Part shown: positions 1 to 7,363 of the stretch, piece after piece | How the letters are laid out: each line of letters starts with the position of its first letter | Numbering within the stretch: the first letter of the stretch is position 1 | Assembly (NCBI GenBank): GCA_017414435.1 | Contig: JAFQMN010000009.1 | Coordinates: forward strand, 124,001 to 188,000 | Source: Oscillospiraceae bacterium | GTDB lineage: Bacteria; Bacillota; Clostridia; Oscillospirales; Ruminococcaceae | Length of the DNA: 64,000 nucleotides | Reading direction: 5' to 3' | Position numbers and translations under genes: made by a program | The notes under the pieces: generated by a model | Database searches by the model: none | Seen by the model: the letters and a program-made list of their open reading frames with translations, nothing else | What the model was told of the DNA's origin: nothing

Positions 1-447
1 ATAAAAGAAAAATTGCATATCAAATATTATATCAGGTATATGGATGATGGAGTGCTATTACACCAAGATAAAGAGTATTTGAAAAAATGCCTAGCAATTA
101 TAAAAGAGCAAGCAGCTAAAGATAAACTTGAATTTAATAAAAAAACACAAATTTTCCCATTATGCCAAGGGGTAGATTTTTTGGGGTTTCACTTTTATCT
201 TACAGATACCGGCAAAGTTATAAAAAAACTTAGAACATCTAATAAAAAACGATTCAAAAGACGCCTTAAACGGTTTGAAAGGCAATATGCAAAAGGTCAA
301 ATCTCTTATGAAGAAATAAAAAGAAGTCTTGCTAGCTACCAAGGTCATCTAAAGCACGGTCATACATATAAACTTAGGAAACATGTAATCTCTAATATAA
401 AATTTACACAAAAATCAAACAAAAACGAAACAGAAAATAGCTTTTAG
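1..447 (+). CDS. Reverse transcriptase, C-terminal part (5' end outside window)
   Basis: The reading frame is open to the left edge, so only the last 148 codons are present. The catalytic YxDD box reads RYMDD followed by GVLL, and the downstream conserved block (LEFNKKTQIFP, then VDFLGFHFYLT) matches the palm end and thumb of bacterial group II-like reverse transcriptases. The order of these blocks, the basic helix after them (KKRFKRRLKRF) and the closing SYQGHLKHGHTYKLRK resemble RTs of diversity-generating retroelements and close relatives from gut Firmicutes. A DGR RT would copy a template repeat into a variable repeat of a target gene; those partners would lie to the left of this window. 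A retron or other RT class cannot be excluded from the C-terminus alone. The stop codon lies inside a terminator hairpin. RT identity is near certain; the DGR subclass is an inference. Confidence 0.85.
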   Translation: MKEKLHIKYYIRYMDDGVLLHQDKEYLKKCLAIIKEQAAKDKLEFNKKTQIFPLCQGVDFLGFHFYLTDTGKVIKKLRTSNKKRFKRRLKRFERQYAKGQISYEEIKRSLASYQGHLKHGHTYKLRKHVISNIKFTQKSNKNETENSF

Positions 448-462
448 AAAAGCTATTTTTTT
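434..462 (+). terminator. Intrinsic terminator of the reverse transcriptase gene
   Basis: A perfect 12-bp inverted repeat with a 2-nt loop is followed by a run of seven T. The TAG stop of the RT gene lies in the hairpin. Confidence 0.85.
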
Positions 463-474
463 ATATTTTAAAAT

Positions 475-513
475 ATTAACAAATATCTCTCATATTGAGA
501 GATATTTGTTAAT
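475..513. repeat. 18-bp perfect inverted repeat between convergent genes
   Basis: Two 18-base arms are perfectly complementary around a 3-nt loop (TAT). No long T run follows on either strand. It sits between the ends of the RT gene and the Ser/Thr-rich gene, so it may act as a bidirectional terminator or an RNA 3'-end stabiliser. Confidence 0.6.
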
Positions 514-528
514 TCAAATTAGCAATAA

Positions 529-819
529 TCACACTCTTGGTAAGCGTACGTTGTAAGTGTAACTAGCTGACTCCCCACCACTAGAGCTTTTAGTAGTGCT
601 ACTACTTTGTCCTGAAGATTGCCCACTAGATCCACTAGACCTGCTAGTTGTACTAGTATGTGTAGTAGTTGATGCACTACTGCTTGGACTCGAAGATTTT
701 CTAGTACTACTTGAGCTAGTCTTACCATTGCTACCGTTAGCAAAAGCCATTTGACTGCACAAAAGTACAAATATGCTTGCAACCGAGCAACATACACTCC
801 TTTTACATTTTTTTAACAT
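529..819 (-). CDS. Small Ser/Thr-rich secreted protein
   Basis: This 96-residue protein is not from a family I recognise. Residues 1-27 form a signal peptide: a KKCKR n-region, the hydrophobic core ASIFVLLCSQM, and a cleavage site after AFA. The mature part is about 70 residues and almost entirely Ser, Thr, Gly and Gln, so it is probably disordered and could be a target for O-glycosylation or a cell-wall linker. A Shine-Dalgarno AGGAG lies 9 nt before the ATG, and a good promoter lies further upstream with a leader hairpin between them. That supports this frame over the overlapping 92-residue frame on the same strand, which lacks these signals. It lies between the RT gene and uvrA. No anchoring motif (LPXTG) is visible. 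Confidence 0.7.
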   Translation of the reverse strand: MLKKCKRSVCCSVASIFVLLCSQMAFANGSNGKTSSSSTRKSSSPSSSASTTTHTSTTSRSSGSSGQSSGQSSSTTKSSSGGESASYTYNVRLPRV

Positions 820-860
820 TAATATCCACTCCTAACATTATTTTGTTTATAAAATCGTAC

Positions 861-904
861 AAAACAGGTAGCAAAGCAATAAAACGACTACGCTACCTGT
901 TTTT
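861..904 (-). promoter_or_regulatory. Leader hairpin / possible attenuator upstream of the Ser/Thr-rich gene
   Basis: Two 12-base arms (core ACAGGTAGC / GCTACCTGT) are perfectly complementary around a 19-nt loop. On the minus strand the hairpin falls between the promoter and the start codon and is followed by TTTTG. It may attenuate or stabilise the transcript, or terminate read-through from uvrA. Confidence 0.55.
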
Positions 905-941
905 GGGGAAGTAAATGATTAATAAAGGAAATAGTAAACTA

Positions 942-970
942 ATTATACAGCAAATTGGAAACAATGTAAA
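942..970 (-). promoter_or_regulatory. Sigma-A promoter for the Ser/Thr-rich gene
   Basis: The minus strand reads TTTACA, a 17-nt spacer, then TATAAT. It would start a leader of roughly 115 nt that includes the hairpin. Confidence 0.65.
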
Positions 971-1035
971 TACATGGCAATAAATTTTTCGACAAATTAA
1001 ATTTTAAAAAATAAACTATTCCTTTTCTCATAATG

Positions 1036-1074
1036 AAAAGCAAATAAAAAATAATTTATTTTTTATTTGCTTTT
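1036..1074 (-). terminator. AT-rich 19-bp hairpin after uvrA
   Basis: This is a perfect inverted repeat with a 1-nt loop lying just beyond the uvrA stop codon. The T run is better on the plus strand than on the minus strand, so its efficiency as the uvrA terminator is uncertain. It may work in both directions. Confidence 0.6.
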
Positions 1075-1100
1075 TTGTATTTTAATATTAAAAAGTGCAT

Positions 1101-3908
1101 TTATTGTAATTTTTTACTCAAATAGTAACCGGTATACGATTTTGGATTTTTAGCCACCTCTTCTGGAGTTCCTTCACAAACAATTTCACCACCAAAATCT
1201 CCACCTTCTGGCCCTAAATCAATGATATAATCAGCATTTTTAATAACATCTAAATTATGTTCTACAGTTATAACTGTGCTGCCTGCATCAACAAGCTTGT
1301 GCAGAACTAAGATTAGTTTATCAACATCTGCAAAGTGTAGACCGGTGGTAGGTTCATCTAACAAATACAAATTTGACCCGGGGGATTGTTTGCTAAGCTG
1401 AGCCCCCAGTTTAACTCGCTGAGCTTCTCCACCAGAAAGTGTTGTAGAAGACTGACCGAGCTTTATATAGCCTAGACCAATTTCATATAAACTTTTTAAT
1501 TTTCGTTTAATTTTAGGGATATTATCAAAGAAGATTACAGCTTCTTCTATTGTCATATCGAGTACATCAGCGATATTTTTATTTTTGTATCTAACATTTA
1601 AAGTTTCTCTGTTATAGCGAGCTCCACCACAAACTTCGCAGGGCATAAAAACATCCGGCAAAAAGTGCATTTCAATTCTAAGCATACCGTCACCAGCACA
1701 AGCTTCGCAACGGCCACCAGCCACATTAAAAGAGAATCGCCCAGCACTGTAACCTTTAGCTTTAGCTTCTGGCAGACTAGCGAATAATTCTCTAATATCA
1801 GAAAAAACAGAGGTATAAGTAGCAGGGTTAGAACGAGGGGTTCTGCCAATCGGGCTTTGATCTATATTAATAAGCCTTGCGATATTTTCTTTACCAATAA
1901 TTGCTTCGTGCTTACCAGGTATAGCATTTCCTTTACTCAGAGCACGATAAAGAATTTGGTTGATGAGAGTACTTTTACCGGAGCCAGAAACCCCAGTAAC
2001 CACAATAAGTTTTCCAAGAGGAAAGCGAACATCTATATTCTTTAGGTTATTTTCAGCAGCACCTTTAATCTCCAAGAATTTGCCATTACCGGCACGTCGA
2101 GTTTTTGGTACAGCAATTTGTTTCTTTCCACTTAAATAAAGCCCGGTTAAAGACTCACTATTATTCTTTATAGTTTCAATACAACCTTCACAAACAATTT
2201 TACCACCATGAACGCCGGCACCTGGCCCAATATCAACAATATAATCTGCAGCATACATAATATCTTCATCGTGCTCAACAACAATCACAGTGTTGCCAAT
2301 ATCGCGTAAATTTTTAAGAGTAGCAATTAATCGGTCATTGTCACGCTGATGTAAACCAATACTTGGTTCATCTAAAATATAAAGCACGCCCATCAACCCA
2401 GCACCAATTTGAGTAGCCAAACGCAATCGTTGACTTTCTCCGCCCGAGATTGTTGTGGCACTGCGAGAAAGAGCAAGATAAGAAAGCCCAACTTTATTAA
2501 GGAATTCCAAGCGACCTTTTATTTCTTTTAAAATATCATTTGCTATTTTTTGTTCTTTTAAATTTAACTGCAGACTTTTAATAAAATTCAGTTCCTTGTC
2601 AATCGGCATGCTACAAAATTCATGTATATTTTTGCCACCAACTGTAACGGCTAACACTTCTGGCTTTAACCGCTTACCGTTGCATTCAGGGCAGGTAACA
2701 TTGCACATATATTTTTTCAATTCTTCTTTCATAGCTTCACTAGCTGTTTCTCTAAATCTGCGTTCTAAATTATTTATAACACCTTCAAACTTAGCTTTAA
2801 AAGGCACATCTGTTTTGCCAACTCTTCTAATATACTCCAACTTTTCATCTGTGCCGTAAAATAAAGCATGCACCCCATCTTTTGGAATATCGCAAAAAGG
2901 CGTATCCAGAGTAAATCCATAATGACGTGCGATACCTTCAAAAAACATCTCCGCAAAAGACCCACTAGAACAATACCAACCGGAAGCTTTTATAGCATTG
3001 CAAGAGAGTGAAAGCGATTTGTTTGGCACAATCAATTCCGGATCAACAACCTCTAAAGATCCTAATCCCATGCAATGAGAACAAGCCCCGTACGGACTGT
3101 TAAATGAAAACATTCTAGGCTCCAAATCTTCCAAATTTACACCATGTTCCGGGCAGGCATAATTCTGAGAAAATAACACATCGCCGATACCATCTACATT
3201 CACAACAGAAATCCCATTGCCAAGTTTAAATGCAACTTCCAAAGATTCCGAAAGCCGACCCTTTTGTTCTTCTTTTGCAACCAAACGGTCAACAATAACT
3301 TCAATATCATGCTTTTTTGTTTTTTCAAGAGCTATATTATCTCCCAGCTCAAACATGGTACCGTCAACTCGCACACGAATATAACCACTGGCTTCTAACT
3401 TTTCCAGAGCTTTTTTATGTGTACCTTTTTCTGCTTTGGCAATAGGAGCTAAAATTTGCACCTTTAAACCGTTATATAAACTTAAAATACTATCAACAAC
3501 CTGATCAATTGTTTGCTGAACAATCTCTCGGCCACAAATAGGGCAGTGCGCAATGCCGATACGAGCATAAAGAAGCCTTAAATAGTCATATATTTCTGTA
3601 ATTGTACCAACTGTAGACCTAGGATTGTGCGATGTGGTTTTCTGATCAATTGAAATAGCAGGAGAAAGCCCTTCAATGCTTTCAACGTCAGGTTTTTCAG
3701 CTTGCCCTAAAAACTGTCTGGCATAAGAAGAAAGACTTTCTATATAACGCCTTTGCCCCTCCGCATAAATAGTATCAAAAGCCAAAGTAGATTTACCGGA
3801 GCCAGAAACACCGGTAAACACAATCAGTTTATTGCGAGGTATTTTCAAACTAACATTCTTCAGATTATTATTTTTTGCACCAGTTATAACTATATTCTTT
3901 TGTTGCAT
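1101..3908 (-). CDS. uvrA: Excinuclease ABC subunit A (UvrA)
   Basis: UvrA is the damage-sensing ATPase of nucleotide excision repair; as a dimer it loads UvrB onto damaged DNA. The 935-residue length is normal. Two ABC ATPase modules are visible: the first Walker A (GVSGSGKST) is at residues 33-41, the second, with the same sequence, near residue 640, and the two signature motifs are SGGESQRLRLA and SGGEAQRVKLG. Zinc-binding CxxC pairs are present (CPICG, CPECNG, and the later CEAC / CEVC module), as is the family-typical QRRYIESLSSYARQF. AGGAGG lies 9 nt before the ATG. The gene follows the nonulosonic-acid pair on the same strand, and uvrC lies about 3.5 kb away in the opposite orientation; uvrB is not in the window. 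Confidence 0.98.
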   Translation of the reverse strand: MQQKNIVITGAKNNNLKNVSLKIPRNKLIVFTGVSGSGKSTLAFDTIYAEGQRRYIESLSSYARQFLGQAEKPDVESIEGLSPAISIDQKTTSHNPRSTVGTITEIYDYLRLLYARIGIAHCPICGREIVQQTIDQVVDSILSLYNGLKVQILAPIAKAEKGTHKKALEKLEASGYIRVRVDGTMFELGDNIALEKTKKHDIEVIVDRLVAKEEQKGRLSESLEVAFKLGNGISVVNVDGIGDVLFSQNYACPEHGVNLEDLEPRMFSFNSPYGACSHCMGLGSLEVVDPELIVPNKSLSLSCNAIKASGWYCSSGSFAEMFFEGIARHYGFTLDTPFCDIPKDGVHALFYGTDEKLEYIRRVGKTDVPFKAKFEGVINNLERRFRETASEAMKEELKKYMCNVTCPECNGKRLKPEVLAVTVGGKNIHEFCSMPIDKELNFIKSLQLNLKEQKIANDILKEIKGRLEFLNKVGLSYLALSRSATTISGGESQRLRLATQIGAGLMGVLYILDEPSIGLHQRDNDRLIATLKNLRDIGNTVIVVEHDEDIMYAADYIVDIGPGAGVHGGKIVCEGCIETIKNNSESLTGLYLSGKKQIAVPKTRRAGNGKFLEIKGAAENNLKNIDVRFPLGKLIVVTGVSGSGKSTLINQILYRALSKGNAIPGKHEAIIGKENIARLINIDQSPIGRTPRSNPATYTSVFSDIRELFASLPEAKAKGYSAGRFSFNVAGGRCEACAGDGMLRIEMHFLPDVFMPCEVCGGARYNRETLNVRYKNKNIADVLDMTIEEAVIFFDNIPKIKRKLKSLYEIGLGYIKLGQSSTTLSGGEAQRVKLGAQLSKQSPGSNLYLLDEPTTGLHFADVDKLILVLHKLVDAGSTVITVEHNLDVIKNADYIIDLGPEGGDFGGEIVCEGTPEEVAKNPKSYTGYYLSKKLQ

Positions 3909-3969
3909 TTAAAAGCTACCTCCTGAGCATGTTAATTTAATTTTGTATTTCTGAATTCTAAAATTAATA

Positions 3970-4998
3970 TTAAAAAGCATCTTCAACAAGAATCGGCTCT
4001 CCGAATTCAATAGCATGCTTTGCTTTTTTTCCAAGTAAAGCAGACCAAAATTTGGGGCAGGCGCCATCACCAGGCCGAACAATTTTTATATTATCAGCAC
4101 TTAACATTTCACCTGCTGCAATGTCTTTAGCAGCAAAAATAGACCTTCTCCTTTTTGCTTCACGTTCCTCTAGATTTGTACGTTTATAGGTTTTAGTGCC
4201 TTTAATCTGGCACGTATTGTTCACAGCATCAACCATAGCTTTAAACTCTGCAGGCTCCATAGAAAATTCACTATCCGGGTTTTTTATTGCTCTCGAAAGA
4301 CAAAAATGTTTTTCTATTACACAAGCACCAAGAGTCACGGCAACAACATCTGCTAAATGCCCCATCGAGTGATCAGAGAAACCAACAGGGCAGCCAAAAC
4401 GCTCAATCATGTCTGGAATAACAGCTAGATTCATATCTTCAAAATTAGCCGGATATTCGCTGCAACATTTTAACAAAATAACATCTTTATTGTTGTGTTT
4501 TTCGCAAGCGGCTAAAGCTTCTGTTATTTCATTCACAGTACCCATACCGCAAGACATAATTATCGGTTTGCCGTGGCTAGCCACATATTCAATCAGAGGA
4601 ATATCTGTTAGTTCGTAAGAGGCGATTTTGTAAAATTCAACACCTAAATCTTCCAAAAAATCCACTGCAGAGTTATCAAACGGTGTAGATAAAAAATCTA
4701 AGCCCAACTCTTCGCATCTTTGCTTTATAATAGGTTGCCAATCCCATGGCATGCTGGCTTCTTTGTATAATTCATAAAGAGTCATTCCATCCCACAAACC
4801 GCCTTTAACTTTAAAATAATCCTTGTTGCAGTTTAATGTCAAAGTATCTGCAGTGTACGTTTGTAACTTAACACAATCCGCACCAGAATCTTTAGCAGCT
4901 TCAACAATCTTTAAAGCGGTTTCTAAACTCCCGGCATGGTTAGCAGACATTTCGGCAATAAAATAAACACCATGTTTAATTTTTTCTTTTAAATTCAA
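3970..4998 (-). CDS. pseI: Pseudaminic acid synthase-type NeuB/SpsE family enzyme
   Basis: The enzyme condenses phosphoenolpyruvate with a 6-carbon amino sugar to make a nine-carbon nonulosonic acid. Residue numbers here count from the first possible start, 3 codons upstream. The NeuB TIM barrel fills roughly residues 10-270, with the family motifs FIAEMSANH, KLQTYTADT, FLSTPFD, YKIAS and GFSDHS. The two metal-binding histidines expected in this family are at 213 and 234. A C-terminal SAF (antifreeze-like) domain covers about 290-345. The GGLWDGMTLYELYKEA block favours the PseI branch over sialic-acid NeuB. I chose the second TTG as start because a purine-rich site lies 8 nt before it and touches the first. 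It lies 21 nt after the cytidylyltransferase gene, suggesting one operon. SpsE of spore-coat polysaccharide synthesis is the main alternative. Confidence 0.88.
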   Translation of the reverse strand: MNLKEKIKHGVYFIAEMSANHAGSLETALKIVEAAKDSGADCVKLQTYTADTLTLNCNKDYFKVKGGLWDGMTLYELYKEASMPWDWQPIIKQRCEELGLDFLSTPFDNSAVDFLEDLGVEFYKIASYELTDIPLIEYVASHGKPIIMSCGMGTVNEITEALAACEKHNNKDVILLKCCSEYPANFEDMNLAVIPDMIERFGCPVGFSDHSMGHLADVVAVTLGACVIEKHFCLSRAIKNPDSEFSMEPAEFKAMVDAVNNTCQIKGTKTYKRTNLEEREAKRRRSIFAAKDIAAGEMLSADNIKIVRPGDGACPKFWSALLGKKAKHAIEFGEPILVEDAF

Positions 4999-5019
4999 AA
5001 AAATCAACTCTTTTCTACT

Positions 5020-5793
5020 TTAAAATTCTAATTCCAACTGCTTGTCACTTTTAAGAGATTTCTTCAAGCCTTCAAAACGATCTATATGGGCATTTAGTTG
5101 TTCAAGCTTAGGGTTTTCATTCAAAAATTCTAAAACATCTGCCGTACTAAAATCATCTGCTCGGTTTAAACTTGCAAAGTGTTTATATACTTCTAAAATC
5201 AGTTGATAATCTTCCAAATGATCTAACGTTAAACGTTTATGTACAACACCTTCAAAATCAAATGCAAGCTTTTTTATATTATAATCTTCCGGATGATTTT
5301 TAACATATAAAGTAACATGCTCACGCTCAGAACTAAGGCGAGCTTTTTTCCAGATTTGCTTTAAAACATCAAAACTAATAACTTCAGCATCCAACCCAAC
5401 AGGGAAGGAGGCACTATCAGTGCAAGCGTAATCTGTTTTTTCATCTACCAATTCAATCAAATCGTCTATATACTTACAATCAATTAACGGGCAATCAGCA
5501 GTGATTCGTATTACATATTTTGGCAAGAGGAGTTTTGCCGCTTGAAAATACCGATCCAAAACATCTAGTTCAGAGCCAACAAACACACGAATACCACGGC
5601 TTGCACAGAGCTCTATCAAAGGCAGATTGTTGCGGTCTATAGATGTTGCAACAATAACATCGTCAATTTTTTTACTAGCTTTCACACGCTCAACAACACG
5701 CTCAATTACGGTTTTACCAACTAAATCTTTTAAGACTTTGCCGGGCAACCTAGAAGAGCCACAACGTGCTTGGATTATTGCCAAATATTTCAT
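5020..5793 (-). CDS. spsF: SpsF-type cytidylyltransferase for a nonulosonic acid
   Basis: This family transfers CMP to acidic nine-carbon sugars, producing the activated donor for surface glycosylation. The nucleotide-binding signature IIQARCGSSRLPGKV is at residues 6-20 and the metal-binding DCPLID is at 100-105. These are typical of the SpsF/PseF group (COG1861). The 257-residue length fits a single-domain enzyme; the last 30 residues are a charged tail. GGAGG lies just upstream of the ATG. The neighbouring gene makes the acid this enzyme would activate, so the two likely form one step pair. The rest of such a pathway (aminotransferase, acetyltransferase, hydrolase, glycosyltransferase) is not in the window. 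The substrate is inferred. Confidence 0.85.
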   Translation of the reverse strand: MKYLAIIQARCGSSRLPGKVLKDLVGKTVIERVVERVKASKKIDDVIVATSIDRNNLPLIELCASRGIRVFVGSELDVLDRYFQAAKLLLPKYVIRITADCPLIDCKYIDDLIELVDEKTDYACTDSASFPVGLDAEVISFDVLKQIWKKARLSSEREHVTLYVKNHPEDYNIKKLAFDFEGVVHKRLTLDHLEDYQLILEVYKHFASLNRADDFSTADVLEFLNENPKLEQLNAHIDRFEGLKKSLKSDKQLELEF

Positions 5794-5833
5794 TTTCTTT
5801 GCCTCCCACAGAGATTTACATAAATTTCAATTA

Positions 5834-5876
5834 CAAAAAACTTGCCCTTAAGCTGCAGATAGCCAAAGACAAGTTT
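5834..5876 (-). terminator. Intrinsic terminator after rplT
   Basis: The minus strand has a 12-bp stem with two G-U pairs followed by TTTTTT. It closes the infC-rpmI-rplT operon, although the next gene starts only about 40 nt further on with no obvious promoter, so some read-through into spsF is likely. Confidence 0.75.
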
Positions 5877-5900
5877 AAACCAGGGAATTAATATGTAATT

Positions 5901-6254
5901 TTACAAACTAGATTTAGCTTTTTTGATAAGTTCTGTAAATGCTTTTGGGTCAGCAATAGCAATTTCCGAAAGCATTTTACGATTAAGTTCAATACCGGCT
6001 TTTTTCAATCCATTCATAAAGGTAGAATAATTAATATCATTAAGTCTGCAAGCGGCAGAGATACGTACAATCCACAGTTTTCTAAAATCACGTTTTCTGT
6101 TTTTACGCCCAATATAAGCATATTGCCCAGATTTCATAACAGCTTGTTTTGCGGTTCTAAACTGTTTACTTTTTGCACCATAAAAACCTTTTGCCAGCTT
6201 CAAAACTTTTTTTCTTCTTTTGTGGGCCATAATACCGCCCTTAACTCTTGCCAT
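5901..6254 (-). CDS. rplT: 50S ribosomal protein L20
   Basis: L20 is an early-assembly protein of the large ribosomal subunit and, in Gram-positives, the repressor of its own operon. All 117 residues match the family: the basic N-terminus ([23 protein letters not shown]), the [13 protein letters not shown] block and the C-terminal globular part that binds 23S rRNA and the leader mRNA. GGAGG lies 9 nt upstream of the ATG. It is third in infC-rpmI-rplT, 43 nt after rpmI. The structured leader in front of infC is the expected L20 target. Confidence 0.98.
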   Translation of the reverse strand: MARVKGGIMAHKRRKKVLKLAKGFYGAKSKQFRTAKQAVMKSGQYAYIGRKNRKRDFRKLWIVRISAACRLNDINYSTFMNGLKKAGIELNRKMLSEIAIADPKAFTELIKKAKSSL

Positions 6255-6297
6255 AATATTTGTCCTCCTAAATTAAATTCTTACAAACGATCAAAAG

Positions 6298-6501
6298 TTA
6301 CTTGTATGGTATTAAAAGCGAGATAGCTTTTACGTTAGTTTTATCGGCATATGTAGCTTTTCTCAAGCGTCTTTTACGGTGCCTAGATTTTTTTGTTAAA
6401 ATATGAGACCTATTTGCCGTTGACCTTTTAACATGGTTGTTTTTGGTAAATTTAAAACGCTTACTAGCACTTTTGTTAGTTTTCAATTTAAATTTTGCCA
6501 T
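6298..6501 (-). CDS. rpmI: 50S ribosomal protein L35
   Basis: L35 is a small basic protein of the large ribosomal subunit. The 67 residues contain the family signature: MAKFKLKTNKSASKRFKFT, an HILTKKS block and the RKRRLRK stretch. The length is usual (about 65). It lies 31 nt after infC and 43 nt before rplT, in the classic bacterial order. AAGGAG lies upstream of the ATG. No separate promoter is visible, so expression depends on the infC promoter and leader. Confidence 0.97.
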   Translation of the reverse strand: MAKFKLKTNKSASKRFKFTKNNHVKRSTANRSHILTKKSRHRKRRLRKATYADKTNVKAISLLIPYK

Positions 6502-6532
6502 ACTAAAATCTCCTTTAACTTTTTTATATTTT

Positions 6533-7051
6533 TTATTTACTGTTTCTTGCTGTTAAAAACATCAGCATATTTCTACTATCTAACCTAGGAGCTTTTTCAA
6601 TTGCTCCAAATTCAGCACAAGCGTCTGCAAATTTTTGTAAAAGATCTTCACCCAACTTAGTATGCATCATTTCACGGCCTCTAAACCTTAAAACCACTTT
6701 AACCTTGTTGCCGGCTTGCAAGAACCGCTTAGCATGATTAACTTTAGTTTCCAAGTCATTTTCTCCAATTCCCATAGAGAGCCGAATTTCTTTAATTTCT
6801 ATAACTTTTTGCTTTTTTTTGGCTTCCCGTTCTTTTTTACGCATTTCAAAACAATACTTACCATAATCCATAATGCGGCAAACAGGTGGCTGAGCATTGG
6901 GTACAATTTTAACTAAATCTAAATTCATTTTAGCAGCTAAACTTTGAGCTTCCTCAATACTCATAATAGATTCGCCAAGATCTTTTACTCCAACTACTCT
7001 AACCTCACTGTCTTTGATCTCTTCATTGATCTGCAGTTCTTTTGCGCTAAT
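6533..7051 (-). CDS. infC: Translation initiation factor IF-3, with ATT start codon
   Basis: IF-3 keeps ribosomal subunits apart and checks the start codon. The first ATG in this frame would give only 143 residues and cut off the conserved N-domain. Reading upstream in frame gives ISAKELQINEEI and RVVGVKDLGES, the standard IF-3 N-terminus, beginning at an ATT codon 7 nt after GGAGGTG. That start yields 172 residues, the usual length. A rare AUU start is the known device by which IF-3 represses its own translation, because IF-3 discriminates against it. The C-terminal rRNA-binding domain (KVVLRFRGREM, LDSRNMLMFL) is intact. It is first in the infC-rpmI-rplT operon and is preceded by a structured leader and a strong promoter. 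Confidence 0.95.
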   Translation of the reverse strand: MSAKELQINEEIKDSEVRVVGVKDLGESIMSIEEAQSLAAKMNLDLVKIVPNAQPPVCRIMDYGKYCFEMRKKEREAKKKQKVIEIKEIRLSMGIGENDLETKVNHAKRFLQAGNKVKVVLRFRGREMMHTKLGEDLLQKFADACAEFGAIEKAPRLDSRNMLMFLTARNSK

Positions 7052-7065
7052 AGCAAAACACCTCC

Positions 7066-7246
7066 AAAGAATTTATAAATTAAAAAAACAAAAAAGAAGA
7101 ACGTAAGTTAAGTTTACACTTAAGTTCACGCTCAATAAAATAAATGTTTTTAATTTATTTATACATTTAATCTAAAAAGCTGAACCTGCTCACAAAGGTA
7201 AAACCCTGCATAACAGGTGAGAACTTAACTGTTTCTCTTTTAGCCG
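7066..7246 (-). promoter_or_regulatory. L20-type leader with terminator/attenuator in front of infC
   Basis: The leader is about 195 nt from the predicted transcription start. Read on the minus strand, it first holds nested hairpins (CTCAC...GTGAG, and CCTG...CAGG). It then holds a long imperfect stem around GAACTTAAG/CTTAACTT at about 7099-7133, followed at once by a T-rich run. That is an intrinsic terminator before the infC Shine-Dalgarno site. Position and layout match the L20 autoregulatory leader known from Bacillus, where L20 binding promotes termination. Family membership is an inference from architecture. Confidence 0.75.
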
Positions 7247-7252
7247 CTTTAT

Positions 7253-7281
7253 ATAATATCACAATTTAATTTAAATGTCAA
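7253..7281 (-). promoter_or_regulatory. Sigma-A promoter of infC-rpmI-rplT
   Basis: The minus strand reads TTGACA, a 17-nt spacer ending in TGA (extended -10), then TATTAT. It is one of the strongest promoters in the window, as expected for a ribosomal protein operon. Confidence 0.85.
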
Positions 7282-7295
7282 GTACCGAATCACAG

Positions 7296-7324
7296 TTGAT
7301 TGTTAAAAGTTCAGATGATATACT
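7296..7324 (+). promoter_or_regulatory. Sigma-A promoter of uvrC
   Basis: TTGATT, a 17-nt spacer ending in TGA, then TATACT. It diverges from the infC promoter. Confidence 0.75.
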
Positions 7325-7363
7325 AAATATTATTAGTTCAACTTAAATACAGAGGTGTTCTTT

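Noticed and set aside
519..797. 92-residue hydrophobic frame on the minus strand overlapping the Ser/Thr-rich gene
   Set aside because: It is the shadow frame of the repetitive AGT/ACT codons; the 96-residue frame has the Shine-Dalgarno site, signal peptide and promoter.
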